DNA of 64,000 bases, from contig JAIMAG010000002.1 in assembly GCA_023512135.1 (NCBI GenBank), positions 124,001 through 188,000 on the forward strand. The letters are read 5' to 3'. The notes beneath the pieces are model-generated. The model worked only from the letters and a program-made list of their open reading frames with translations. It ran no database searches and was not told the DNA's origin. A program made the position numbers and the translations under genes. The number at the start of each line of letters is the position of its first letter. Position 1 is the stretch's first letter. Below, one piece after another: positions 33,850-42,011 of the stretch. This DNA is from Terriglobia bacterium. Its GTDB lineage: Bacteria; Acidobacteriota; Terriglobia; Acidiferrales; UBA7541.

Positions 33850-34437
33850 CTAGACCACCACATACGCCCCGGGATTGTCGAATTCATCGCGTCCCATGAT
33901 GGGGTCGCGGATGTACAGCCGGCTGGTGTCCACAATGATTTGTCCGGTCGCATCCAGTTCCACGTGGGCCCGGTCCATGGGACGCGGCGCCGGCCCCTCG
34001 AAGTTGATGCCTTCGGAATCGAACCCGCTGCCGTGGCACGGACATTTGAATTTCCGTTCGCTCTCTTTCCAATCCGGAGTGCAGCCCAGGTGCGTGCACT
34101 TCGCAAAAATCACGAACAGGCGACCCGGGTCCCGCACGACCCAGATGCGATGGCTCTGTTGAAAACGCGTGTCCACACCGATGGTGAAGTCGGACGGGTA
34201 GCCAATGGAGAAAACCGCTTTGGGCTCGAACAAGGCACGGGGGAAGAAGAAACGCAGGAACATCAGAAAATTCACTCCCAGATACCCCCACACACTGGCC
34301 CACACCAGGCGACGCCGCGTCAGCAGGACCTGGGAGGTGTCCTCGGCTTCCCCTTGCTTGGCGGTTGGCTTTTGGCCGGCTGTAGCAGCTCCGCCTGGCG
34401 CCGGGGGCGCAGGCTTCTGCTCAGTCTGCTCCGACAT
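33850..34437 (-). CDS. Rieske [2Fe-2S] protein of the bc complex
   Basis: A 195-residue Rieske protein that accepts electrons from quinol at the Qo site. A Pro/Ala-rich N-terminus (1-38) precedes one transmembrane anchor (about 44-66). The cluster-binding boxes are CTHLGC (C114, H116, C119) and CPCHGSGF (C132, C134, H135), including the disulfide Cys pair. ATG 34437 has AGGA about eight bases upstream. It is the first gene of its operon, with a near-consensus promoter 70-100 bases upstream. Confidence 0.95.
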   Translation of the reverse strand: MSEQTEQKPAPPAPGGAATAGQKPTAKQGEAEDTSQVLLTRRRLVWASVWGYLGVNFLMFLRFFFPRALFEPKAVFSIGYPSDFTIGVDTRFQQSHRIWVVRDPGRLFVIFAKCTHLGCTPDWKESERKFKCPCHGSGFDSEGINFEGPAPRPMDRAHVELDATGQIIVDTSRLYIRDPIMGRDEFDNPGAYVVV

Positions 34438-34508
34438 ATGTATCCTAGGGAGTGCGAATCAATTGTTGCTGCTTCCCGTCCGGTGAAGCAGGCTACGCCC
34501 AACAGTTG

Positions 34509-34537
34509 TTTATATTCGTGGCCGCCAGAACTGTCAA
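34509..34537 (-). promoter_or_regulatory. Near-consensus sigma-70 promoter of the bc-complex operon
   Basis: Minus strand: TTGACA (34537-34532), exactly 17 bases, then TATAAA (34514-34509). Eleven of twelve positions match consensus. The -35 overlaps the hemH stop codon (34536-34534). Predicted transcription start is near 34502, giving a leader of about 65 bases. Confidence 0.7.
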
Positions 34538-35556
34538 GCCGAATCCGCAGCACGTTCACGGCCAGTCGCACCTGTCGGTACAGGCGCCAGTCCGAGCGCG
34601 CCGAGTACCAGTTCCGTCAAAGCGGCGATGAAGGTCGGCGAATCGTTCAGCGCGGGCATCACCGCAAAGTTCCGGATTCCCACGGCTTCGGCCTCCTCCC
34701 GCGCTTCGATGTTCAGCTCGTGCAGGGTTTCGATGTGCTCCGAGACAAAAGAAATTGGAATCACCAGCACCGAAGTCACCCCGTCCGCGCCCAGACGGGC
34801 AATCGTATCGTCCAGCGAAGGTTCCAGCCATTGCTGGCGACCAACTTTGCTCTGGTAGCAGAGCACATGCGGATTGTTCCAACCGCCATGCTGCATCACC
34901 CGTTGTACCGTTTCTTCCACCTGCTGCTGGTACGGGTCGCCGCGCTCGATGAAGCTGACCGGCAGCCCGTGCGCGCTGAACACAAAATGAACCTTCTCCG
35001 GTTCAGCAAACTGCGCCAGGCTTGTGTGGATGTTTTCGACAAAAGCTTCGATCAGCTTGGGGTGATCGTGAAACGAGCGTACCGTGTGTACCGGACAGCC
35101 GGCATTGGAAAACCGCCGCTGCCACTCCTTCAGGCTGCTGCCTGTGGTCGAGAACGAAAACTGTGGATAGAGCGGCAGAAGCACAATTTCCTCTGGACCG
35201 TATTCATTCAGTGCTCGCACCGCATCTGCGGTGAAGGGTTTCCAGTACCGCATGGCCACCACCACCCGGGCGTCCATGTGCGCGGAAAGTTCGCGTTCCA
35301 GCGCCTGTGCCTGCCGCTCGGTCAGCTCCCGGATGGGAGACCCGCCACCGATCTCGGCGTAGGCCTTGGCGACTTTTTTCGCGCGCCGCATGGAGATCCA
35401 CTTCGCCAGCGGTCGCCGCGCCAGCCAACCGAACGGCAGGTCCAGAATGTCCGGGTCGCAGAACAGGTTGTAGAGAAAGGGTTCGACGGCCTCCAGGCGA
35501 TCCGGGCCGCCCAGTTGGAACAGCACCACACCGATGCGTTTCCGTTTGTTGTCCAT
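34534..35556 (-). CDS. hemH: Ferrochelatase
   Basis: A 340-residue enzyme that inserts iron into protoporphyrin IX. The catalytic-site segments are visible: FVFSAHGLPVSFIERGDPY (about 188-206, with the essential His) and PISFVSEHIETLHELNIE (about 260-278). It is the last gene of the ccm operon, following ccmD by 29 bases. Placing heme synthesis directly beside heme export is unusual but functionally sensible. No other heme-biosynthesis gene is in the window. Confidence 0.94.
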   Translation of the reverse strand: MDNKRKRIGVVLFQLGGPDRLEAVEPFLYNLFCDPDILDLPFGWLARRPLAKWISMRRAKKVAKAYAEIGGGSPIRELTERQAQALERELSAHMDARVVVAMRYWKPFTADAVRALNEYGPEEIVLLPLYPQFSFSTTGSSLKEWQRRFSNAGCPVHTVRSFHDHPKLIEAFVENIHTSLAQFAEPEKVHFVFSAHGLPVSFIERGDPYQQQVEETVQRVMQHGGWNNPHVLCYQSKVGRQQWLEPSLDDTIARLGADGVTSVLVIPISFVSEHIETLHELNIEAREEAEAVGIRNFAVMPALNDSPTFIAALTELVLGALGLAPVPTGATGRERAADSA

Positions 35557-35585
35557 GATGTTGTCGAGCCTGGCACTCTGATGCG

Positions 35586-35723
35586 CTATTTTGCGAGCGT
35601 CTCCCTGATCCGTTCGACCTCTTCCCGCAGGCGTGCCATGCCGCGGGCGATGCGAATCTCAAAAAGGAAGAACACGGCCCAAGCCACCAGGTACGCGGCC
35701 AACAGGCTTTCGAAGTTTTTCAT
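35586..35723 (-). CDS. ccmD: CcmD-like small membrane protein
   Basis: A 45-residue gene. The product starts MKNFESLLAAYLVAWAVFFL, a single transmembrane helix, and continues with a basic-acidic cytoplasmic helix (EIRIARGMARLREEVERIRE). This is the size, topology and position of CcmD, which stabilises the CcmC-CcmE heme complex. ATG 35723 has GAGGAG nine bases upstream. It lies between ccmC and hemH in the operon. Confidence 0.75.
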   Translation of the reverse strand: MKNFESLLAAYLVAWAVFFLFEIRIARGMARLREEVERIRETLAK

Positions 35724-35738
35724 CGCTGCGGATTCTCC

Positions 35739-36449
35739 TCAAAAACGATTTCCCGGATTTGTGCTGAGGCGCAGCCGCAGCTCTTCCAGTTCGCTGCGCA
35801 ACTGCTCCAGCCGGAACCGCTGTCGCAGCAGGAGCACAAGCAGCGCCACCATCGCTGTCAAACTCACCAGCAGCACCCACCACATCGTCGGGTCCAGCCC
35901 GGAACCTTCCCCGCCGGCAATCACCGGCGCCGGATGCTGTGTGCGCCACCAGCGGATCGACATGTACACGATGGGCACATCCAGGAACGCAAAGATGCCA
36001 AACACAGCCGAGGTCACCGCCCTTCGCGCGGGATCTTCTACCAGGCTGCGCAGCAGCAGATAACTGACGTACAGCAGCCAGAGCACAAAGGTCGACGTCA
36101 GTCGCGCATCCCACGTCCACCAGATGCCCCAGACCGGCTTGGCCCAGATAGGGCCAGTGAGCAACACAACTGTGCAGAACGCAAGGCCTACCTCAGCGGC
36201 CGAGACTGCCAGCTGATCCCACACTTGCCGGCGGCGCACCAGATAGCTCAGGTTGGCAACGAACACAATGAAAAACGCCAAGAATGCTGTCCAGGCGCTG
36301 GCGACGTGGAAGTAAAAAATGCGCTGGATTTCGCCCATGGTGCGTTCGGTTGGCGCCAGAAAGAATATGGCGTAGCCGGCTATGGCCATCAGCGCCGCGA
36401 CGGCCAGCGTGCCAACCAGTCCGGAGCGAGAGGTTCCGCTTCTGGGCAT
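35739..36449 (-). CDS. ccmC: Heme handling protein CcmC
   Basis: A 236-residue membrane protein that loads heme onto CcmE. Six transmembrane segments are predicted. The tryptophan-rich WWD motif is WGIWWTWDARLTS (about 107-119), flanked by the heme-ligand His near 48 (FYFHVASAW) and another near 172. ATG 36449 lies one base after the ccmB stop; GGAAG is eight bases upstream. The C-terminus ends in a Leu/Arg/Glu-rich cytoplasmic helix (LEQLRSELEELRLRLS), longer than in E. coli CcmC. Confidence 0.92.
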   Translation of the reverse strand: MPRSGTSRSGLVGTLAVAALMAIAGYAIFFLAPTERTMGEIQRIFYFHVASAWTAFLAFFIVFVANLSYLVRRRQVWDQLAVSAAEVGLAFCTVVLLTGPIWAKPVWGIWWTWDARLTSTFVLWLLYVSYLLLRSLVEDPARRAVTSAVFGIFAFLDVPIVYMSIRWWRTQHPAPVIAGGEGSGLDPTMWWVLLVSLTAMVALLVLLLRQRFRLEQLRSELEELRLRLSTNPGNRF

Positions 36450-36450
36450 G

Positions 36451-37146
36451 CTAGTCTTCCAGCAGGTATTCGAACAGCAGCGCACTGGCTGCCAGATAGA
36501 TCACATCAAAGCCGATCAGAAATTTCATGGCCGTCCAGTCCATCGCCGGCTCCTGAACGAGCAGGCTGGCGGTAGCGGTCACGCTGGCAATCAGCACAGG
36601 CACGAGCAGCGGGAGCAGCAGCAGCGGCAGCAGCAACTCACGCATGCGCGCCTGCGCCCCGATGGCCGCAAAGACGGTGCCGGTGGTCACCATCCCGGCC
36701 GTGCCCAGCGCGAGCACAACGAGAATTTCTCCCAGCACAGGCAGAATCGTCACATCGTACAGCGCAGCGAAAACCGGCAACAGCAGCAGCTCCGCCACAG
36801 TCAGAAACACAAAGCTGGCCAGGGCCTTCCCCAGAAAAATAGAAAATGGCGCGATGGGCGCCAGCCGCAACGCGGACAGGGTATCGTTATTCTGTTCCCG
36901 CACAAACGACGGTTGCAGCATCAACGATCCGGCAAAGAGCAACGCCAGCCAGAGCAGTCCGGGCCCGTAGCGGCGAGATTCCTCGCGCGTGGGTTCGAAG
37001 GTGAAGCTGAACAGCACCACCACCAGCAGTACGAACACCAGCGTGGTGTGGAGCAGCTCGCGGGTGCGCAGCTCGGTGCGCAGTTCCTTGGCAAAAATCC
37101 AATAAGTTGCCGTGCCGATCCCCATCGAACCATCCGGCTCTTTCAT
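36451..37146 (-). CDS. ccmB: Heme exporter membrane protein CcmB
   Basis: A 231-residue permease with six predicted transmembrane segments. Typical CcmB regions are AKELRTELRTRELLHTTLVF near the N-terminus, SFVREQNNDTLSALRLAP (about 85-102) and the mid-protein GTVFAAIGAQARMRELLLPL. ATG 37146 overlaps the ccmA stop (ATGA). With CcmA it forms the ABC transporter whose ATPase releases heme-loaded CcmE. Confidence 0.93.
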   Translation of the reverse strand: MKEPDGSMGIGTATYWIFAKELRTELRTRELLHTTLVFVLLVVVLFSFTFEPTREESRRYGPGLLWLALLFAGSLMLQPSFVREQNNDTLSALRLAPIAPFSIFLGKALASFVFLTVAELLLLPVFAALYDVTILPVLGEILVVLALGTAGMVTTGTVFAAIGAQARMRELLLPLLLLPLLVPVLIASVTATASLLVQEPAMDWTAMKFLIGFDVIYLAASALLFEYLLED

Positions 37147-37865
37147 TGCGGCGCAGAGGGATGTGGCGCTGCATCGTCCACCACGGTGCCGGCCGCCAGG
37201 GTCACGCACCGGGTGGCCAGCTCCGCCAAAGCTTCCCGGCTGTGCGTGCTGACGACGATGGTCTTGCCCTGCTGCTTCAGCCGCGCCAGGGTTCGACCCA
37301 GCCAGGCCAGCCCGTTCTGGTCGAGGCCGGTGGTGGGCTCATCGAGCAGAATCAGGGCTGGATTGTGAAGCAGCGCACGCGCGATCGAAAGCCGCTGCCG
37401 CATTCCGCGGGAATAGGTGCGCACCAGATCGTTGCGCCGAGGCCACAGCTCGGTGGCCTGCAGCCATTCGTTCAGCAAGGATTCTGACTCGATGCCGTAC
37501 AGACGAGCAAAAAACCGGAGATTCTCGGCGCCGGTCAACTCGTCGTAGAGCAATGTCTGGTGTCCCAGATAGCCAATGGTGCGCGCGCTCTCGGGGACTC
37601 CCGGGGCCGTTCCTTCCCACACGACCTGGCCCGAGGTGGGCTGGCAGAGCCGGGCGGCAACCCGCAGCAGAGTCGTCTTTCCGCACCCATTTGGTCCGAG
37701 CAGGAGAACAAATTCCCCGGCACGAATCTGCAAAGAAACCTCGCGCAGGGCGTAGAGCAGGCCGTAGCGCTTCGAGACCCGTTCCAGATGCAAACCCACG
37801 CTCGTCGTGTCGGCAGGGGCGGGCCCGGCGGTAGCGGCTGTGATACTCTCCGCGGACACGGGCAA
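37143..37865 (-). CDS. ccmA: Heme exporter ATP-binding protein CcmA
   Basis: A 240-residue ABC ATPase. Walker A is GPNGCGKTT, the signature is TYSRGMRQRLSIARAL and Walker B is LILLDEPTTGLD. Subfamily and context (ccmB follows with ATGA overlap) support CcmA. About 22 Ala/Thr-rich residues precede the ATPase core. The start is TTG 37865 with AAGGG five bases upstream; GTG 37859 is equally possible. Confidence 0.9.
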   Translation of the reverse strand: MPVSAESITAATAGPAPADTTSVGLHLERVSKRYGLLYALREVSLQIRAGEFVLLLGPNGCGKTTLLRVAARLCQPTSGQVVWEGTAPGVPESARTIGYLGHQTLLYDELTGAENLRFFARLYGIESESLLNEWLQATELWPRRNDLVRTYSRGMRQRLSIARALLHNPALILLDEPTTGLDQNGLAWLGRTLARLKQQGKTIVVSTHSREALAELATRCVTLAAGTVVDDAAPHPSAPQ

Positions 37866-37867
37866 CT

Positions 37868-39052
37868 CTACCCTTTCAGAAAGCCGCGCAACCGCTCCTG
37901 GGCGAGGCGGTATTCGCGGTCAAACTCTTCGGCGGAGATGGTCCCTGCCTGTCGCCGCAGCTCGAGACGAAACAACGTTTCTTTGATCTCCTCGAGATTC
38001 TGGCGCACCTGTCCCTCGACCTCGGCTTGGACACGCACGGCGTGCGCCGTCGGCTTGCGCAACAGGTAAAACGCCCCCAGCGTGAACAGTGCCGCAAATC
38101 CAACGATCAGAATCCATTTCAGGCTGTCCAACCGCGGAGGCAACATTGTCACCATGCCCGTTGGCGTTTGCTCGGCCGTGGCCGGTGCCGCTTCAGTGCC
38201 GCTGGCCTGGGGGAGTGCAGCCGTGCCCTGCAGATGGATTTCAAAAGTAGTGCCCCGCGCCAGACCCTCGCGCGCATACAGGTTGTAACCCTGCTCGCTG
38301 CCGGCCGGTTGCAGTCCGGTTCCTGCCAGCTGTACCGCCGTCGGCGCAGCCAGCAGCACGCGCGTCGTTTCGTAAATTGAAGAAAGTCTCAGCGTGGTTT
38401 GTCCTTCCGGGTACGGGAGCTGATAGGAGATGCGAATTCCGTTCTCGCCCGGACGAATAGGGAACGCAACGGCGTGCCGCCCTCCACCCTTTTCCATCGT
38501 GCCCTGCACCACCGGCATCCCGGCCGGCCCCCAGGCCGAAACCTGGGAAAGTTCGGCTCCGGTCGGCAGCACAAATTCAAACGTGCCGTCCGGGCGGTAA
38601 AACGTGAGCGGCGGCTGGGTCGTGTTTTCCAGGATAAACTCTTCGCCAATCAGCAGGGTCGGCCCATTGGGCTGAAAGACGAGGAATCGCGATGCCACCC
38701 GAAAGGCCCGGGCATCCGCCGTCGCATCGTAGATTTCGATGTCGGCCGTTGCCCGTCCGGGCGGAATGTTTTCGTGATAGTTGACGTTCTGATGCTGGAC
38801 GCGCACCAGCATCGGCGTAGTGCCAATCGCCGGGTGCGAGAACTGGAACCGCCCCTGGGAATCGGTGCGGGTCGTGGCAACAGCCTGCATGCCGCCCTGC
38901 AGTTCCAGTAACACGACCTCCTGATTCGCGACGGCGGTGCCCCGGGTGGCATTTCGCACGGTGCCACTCAGGGTGCCGGCCTGGGTGGCCAGCGCTCCCC
39001 AGCCACACAGCCAGACACAGATAGCAACCCGCAGTGGTGTGCTCATGCTCAC
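37868..39052 (-). CDS. Exported membrane protein with carboxypeptidase-regulatory-like domain and CcmI-like tail
   Basis: A 394-residue protein of no named family. A signal peptide (about 5-25) is followed by a carboxypeptidase-regulatory-like sandwich (about 26-110, TLSGTVRNATRGTAVANQEV and DSQGRFQFSHPAIG). A second beta-rich domain follows (about 125-290). One transmembrane helix (about 313-333) leads to a cytoplasmic helical tail. The tail (EEIKETLFRLELRRQAGTIS, then AEEFDREYRLAQERL) resembles the helical module at the start of CcmI. GTG 39052 overlaps the preceding stop (GTGA); ATG 39046 is possible. It sits inside the ccm operon before ccmA. Confidence 0.65.
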   Translation of the reverse strand: MSMSTPLRVAICVWLCGWGALATQAGTLSGTVRNATRGTAVANQEVVLLELQGGMQAVATTRTDSQGRFQFSHPAIGTTPMLVRVQHQNVNYHENIPPGRATADIEIYDATADARAFRVASRFLVFQPNGPTLLIGEEFILENTTQPPLTFYRPDGTFEFVLPTGAELSQVSAWGPAGMPVVQGTMEKGGGRHAVAFPIRPGENGIRISYQLPYPEGQTTLRLSSIYETTRVLLAAPTAVQLAGTGLQPAGSEQGYNLYAREGLARGTTFEIHLQGTAALPQASGTEAAPATAEQTPTGMVTMLPPRLDSLKWILIVGFAALFTLGAFYLLRKPTAHAVRVQAEVEGQVRQNLEEIKETLFRLELRRQAGTISAEEFDREYRLAQERLRGFLKG

Positions 39053-39402
39053 GGCGAAGAAGTTCTCTCCGATACCCTGGCTTTTGCAGCCGCCTGGCGA
39101 ACTGCCGGGGAAACGACCCCGCCGGTCAGCAGTTCGATCTCGGCAATGACCTGCGCTGCTTCAGCTTCCAACGCTTCTTTCATCTGTTCGAAATCTCTAT
39201 CTGAATATTTGCCGGCCCGGTACTCGAATTTCAGGTCGCGCAGATTTTCATAGATCGTGTCGCGTCGCTCCAGCAACTGATCCAATCGAGTCCGATGGGG
39301 CAGCGCGTCTTCCGGCGTGTGCTCCACGCGAAACACAAAGACCAGCACGGCGCCCGTCAGCGCCACACACGCCAGAGCAATTGCCACGCTGGCAGCGTCC
39401 AT
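39049..39402 (-). CDS. Small CcmI-like membrane/coiled-coil protein
   Basis: A 117-residue protein with one N-terminal transmembrane helix (about 5-25) and a cytoplasmic helical hairpin. The helical part (RRDTIYENLRDLKFEYRAGK, then YSDRDFEQMKEALEAEAAQV) follows the pattern of the CcmI/CycH membrane module, in which a Gly-containing turn splits two helices. The periplasmic TPR domain of full CcmI is absent. ATG 39402 lies 31 bases after the ccmH stop. Likely a heme-ligation accessory; the function is inferred from context. Confidence 0.62.
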   Translation of the reverse strand: MDAASVAIALACVALTGAVLVFVFRVEHTPEDALPHRTRLDQLLERRDTIYENLRDLKFEYRAGKYSDRDFEQMKEALEAEAAQVIAEIELLTGGVVSPAVRQAAAKARVSERTSSP

Positions 39403-39433
39403 GACCGGTTTTTCCCTCGACTGCGCGCTCGTG

Positions 39434-39943
39434 CTAGAAATCCGCTTCTGTTTCCTGCGCGGCCTGCTGACGTGCGCGCGCCAGTGCTTCTGGCGAAACC
39501 GCAGGCCTGCTGGCCACCGGGGCAGTTCGTGCCGCGCGCCAGCGCCAAAGCACTACGATGAGCACACCGATGCCGGCCATCCACGCCAGGGGCGGCATCA
39601 GCCACGCCCAGCGGCTCACCCCGGTGGTGGGCGGCTCCGCCAGAACGCGCAGGCCATACTCCTGCACAAACGACTGCAGGATCAGGTCGTCGGGCTCGTT
39701 CCGCGCCACTCGTTCATCCAGCTTGTTCAGCATCTCCGTCGAAACGGTGCACCCGATGTGGTTGCATTCCCCCAAAATCTGGTTGCAACCGCACAGACAC
39801 ATCATTTTTTTCGACAGAGCCTTGGCCTGCTCGGACCGCTGCGCCTCCACCGCCACGCCGGCCAGCAACAGCAGAGCACCAAGCAGGACTGCCGGACGAA
39901 ACAGCCTGCGAAACAGAACGCGGGACCGGAAAACGTCAGTCAT
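39434..39943 (-). CDS. ccmH: CcmH/CycL-type cytochrome c maturation protein with CxCxC motif
   Basis: About 169 residues. A signal peptide (about 15-35) is followed by a periplasmic CcmH helical domain and a C-terminal transmembrane helix (about 115-137). Canonical CcmH reduces apocytochrome thiols with an LRCxxC motif. Here the region reads MMCLCGCNQILGECNHIGC, giving Cys at 49, 51, 53, 60 and 65: CxCxC without CxxC. The later KLDERVARNEPDDLILQSFV, QEYG is CcmH-like. ATG 39943 is used (AGGA upstream); ATG 39949 is possible. The start overlaps the ccmF end. Confidence 0.85.
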   Translation of the reverse strand: MTDVFRSRVLFRRLFRPAVLLGALLLLAGVAVEAQRSEQAKALSKKMMCLCGCNQILGECNHIGCTVSTEMLNKLDERVARNEPDDLILQSFVQEYGLRVLAEPPTTGVSRWAWLMPPLAWMAGIGVLIVVLWRWRAARTAPVASRPAVSPEALARARQQAAQETEADF

Positions 39944-42005
39944 GTGCATCCTGTGGTCGCGCGGCCGGCACCGGTTGCAGGACCGGCTGGCGGGCCGGCT
40001 CGGCTGTGGTACGAAGAGCGAGCACCGGTTGCCGGTTCGGCAGCAGAGCTATGCCGGTGCCGAGCACCAGCACCACCCCGCCCAACCAGATCCACTTCAC
40101 CAGCGGGTTGACATACGCGTGGATGACCGGCTGGCCCGTTTCCGGACTCGGCCCGGCATAGACCACGTAGAGGTCTTCACGCAGCGTGGAGTAGATGGAA
40201 ACCATCGTGCCGGTCATGCCGCTCGGGTTGTAGCGCCGACGTTCCGGGTAGAGCAACATCACCGATTTGCCATCGCGCAGCACTTCGATCGTGGCCCGTT
40301 CTGCGATATAGTTCGGTCCGGGCCGCTGCGTGAACGTCTGCAGCAGGATCGTGTACCGGCCCAGCTCCATGCTGGTGCCCGGCGTCATTTCCATCTGTTT
40401 GTCCTGATTGAAGGCTGCCCCGGCCAGCCCGATGAAAATCAGCACGATACCGAAATGAACGATGTAGCCGCCGTAGCGGCGCGTGTTCCGCATAGTCAGG
40501 TGCTCGACGGCGCGCAGAAAGCCCATCCCAGTTCGCGCCCGAATCACGCGGGCCCCGCGCACGAATTCGAGAACGATTGTCAGGGCGACGAACACCGACA
40601 GCACAAAGCAAACCAGCGCGTAGAAATCGCGCAGACCCAGCGGATAGGCAACCGCACCGGTCAGCAAGCCGACGGCGAGCGGCCAGCCGAAATTGCGCCG
40701 CAGACTTTCCAGCGACGTTTTCCGCCAGGCGAGCAGCGGCCCCACGCCGGTCAGAAACAGCAGAAATAGCCCGATGGGAATCGTCACCTTGTTGAAGAAC
40801 GGCGGCCCCACGCTGATCTTTGTTCCCTGTACCGCTTCAGAAATCACCGGGAACAGCGTGCCCCACAGCACGGCAAAGCAGGCCGCCAGCAGCACCAGGT
40901 TGTTGAAAAGAAAACTTGATTCCCGCGAAACCAATGAATCGAGTTGATTTTCGCTCTTCAGATAGTCCCGGTTTTTCAGGTACGCCCAGGTGCAGAGGAC
41001 CAGGGTCAACAGCAGGAATCCCAGAAACCAGTGGCCCACGTCCGATTGCGCAAAGGCGTGCACCGAGCTGACCACCCCGCTGCGCGTCAGCATCGTTCCC
41101 AGAATGCACAGCAGGAAGGTGATGAACACCAGCCAAACATTCCAAACCTTCATCATTCCGCGCTTTTCCTGCATCATCACCGAATGCAGGAAGGCTGTGC
41201 CGGTCAGCCAGGGCAGCAGCGAAGCGTTTTCGACCGGGTCCCAGCCCCAGTAGCCGCCCCAGCCGAGCACCGCGTAGGCCCAGTGCGCGCCGAGCAGAAT
41301 TCCCAGACTCTGAAAGCCCCAGGCGATCATGGTCCAGCGTCGCGTGATGTGGATCCACTTCTCGCCCGGGTAACGTCCCAGCAGTGCCGCCAACGCGAAG
41401 GCGAACGGAACCGTAAAACCCACGTATCCCAGGTACAGTGCCGGTGGATGGATCACCATCTCCGGATACTGCAGCAGCGGATTCAGCCCGCGACCGTCCG
41501 GTTGTGTCACCACTTGTCGGCTGCCGTCGGCGGCCACCGTACCCAGGACTTGGAACGGATTGGCTACAAATACATTCAGAATCAGGAAGAACAACTGCAC
41601 GCAGGCCAGCACCACCCCCACATAAGGCATCAGCTCAGGATGCTTGTTCCGGTTGGTCCACAGCACGAAAAACACGTACACGGCCAGCAGCCAGCTCCAG
41701 AACAACAGCGAGCCTTCCTGGCCTGACCACAGTGCCGCAAATTTGTAGAACAGATGCTGATCGCGGCTGCTGTGATTGGCCACGTAAGCCACGGAAAAAT
41801 TGTCGGTCAGAAAGAGAAACACCAGACTGGCGGTGGCGAGAGTAATCAGGACGCAGGCGGCCAGACTGGCCTGATAGGCGCTCCTAGTCAGTAACACCTT
41901 GCGCCCGGCGATGGCGGCAATGCCTGCGGCCACGGCATAGCTAGCGCAGACCAGAGCCAATATCAGAGCATATGATCCAAACAGGTCCACCGTTGCACCG
42001 TACAC
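39936..42005 (-). CDS. ccmF: Cytochrome c heme lyase subunit CcmF
   Basis: A 689-residue membrane protein with about 14-15 transmembrane segments that ligates heme to apocytochrome c. The WWD motif is WGGYWGWDPVENASLLPWL (about 248-266), followed by HSVMMQEKRGMMKVWN. The large periplasmic domain near the C-terminus (about 540-640) is present. GTG 42005 is taken as the start; GTG 41990, closer to the first helix (LFGSYALILALV), is an alternative. The gene lies between ccmE and ccmH. Length is near the usual 640-690. Confidence 0.94.
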   Translation of the reverse strand: MYGATVDLFGSYALILALVCASYAVAAGIAAIAGRKVLLTRSAYQASLAACVLITLATASLVFLFLTDNFSVAYVANHSSRDQHLFYKFAALWSGQEGSLLFWSWLLAVYVFFVLWTNRNKHPELMPYVGVVLACVQLFFLILNVFVANPFQVLGTVAADGSRQVVTQPDGRGLNPLLQYPEMVIHPPALYLGYVGFTVPFAFALAALLGRYPGEKWIHITRRWTMIAWGFQSLGILLGAHWAYAVLGWGGYWGWDPVENASLLPWLTGTAFLHSVMMQEKRGMMKVWNVWLVFITFLLCILGTMLTRSGVVSSVHAFAQSDVGHWFLGFLLLTLVLCTWAYLKNRDYLKSENQLDSLVSRESSFLFNNLVLLAACFAVLWGTLFPVISEAVQGTKISVGPPFFNKVTIPIGLFLLFLTGVGPLLAWRKTSLESLRRNFGWPLAVGLLTGAVAYPLGLRDFYALVCFVLSVFVALTIVLEFVRGARVIRARTGMGFLRAVEHLTMRNTRRYGGYIVHFGIVLIFIGLAGAAFNQDKQMEMTPGTSMELGRYTILLQTFTQRPGPNYIAERATIEVLRDGKSVMLLYPERRRYNPSGMTGTMVSIYSTLREDLYVVYAGPSPETGQPVIHAYVNPLVKWIWLGGVVLVLGTGIALLPNRQPVLALRTTAEPARQPVLQPVPAARPQDAHD

Positions 42006-42011
42006 ACGGAA

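Noticed and set aside
33658-36063. An 801-codon open frame on the plus strand
   Set aside because: Antisense to Rieske, hemH, ccmD and ccmC, which carry intact family motifs.
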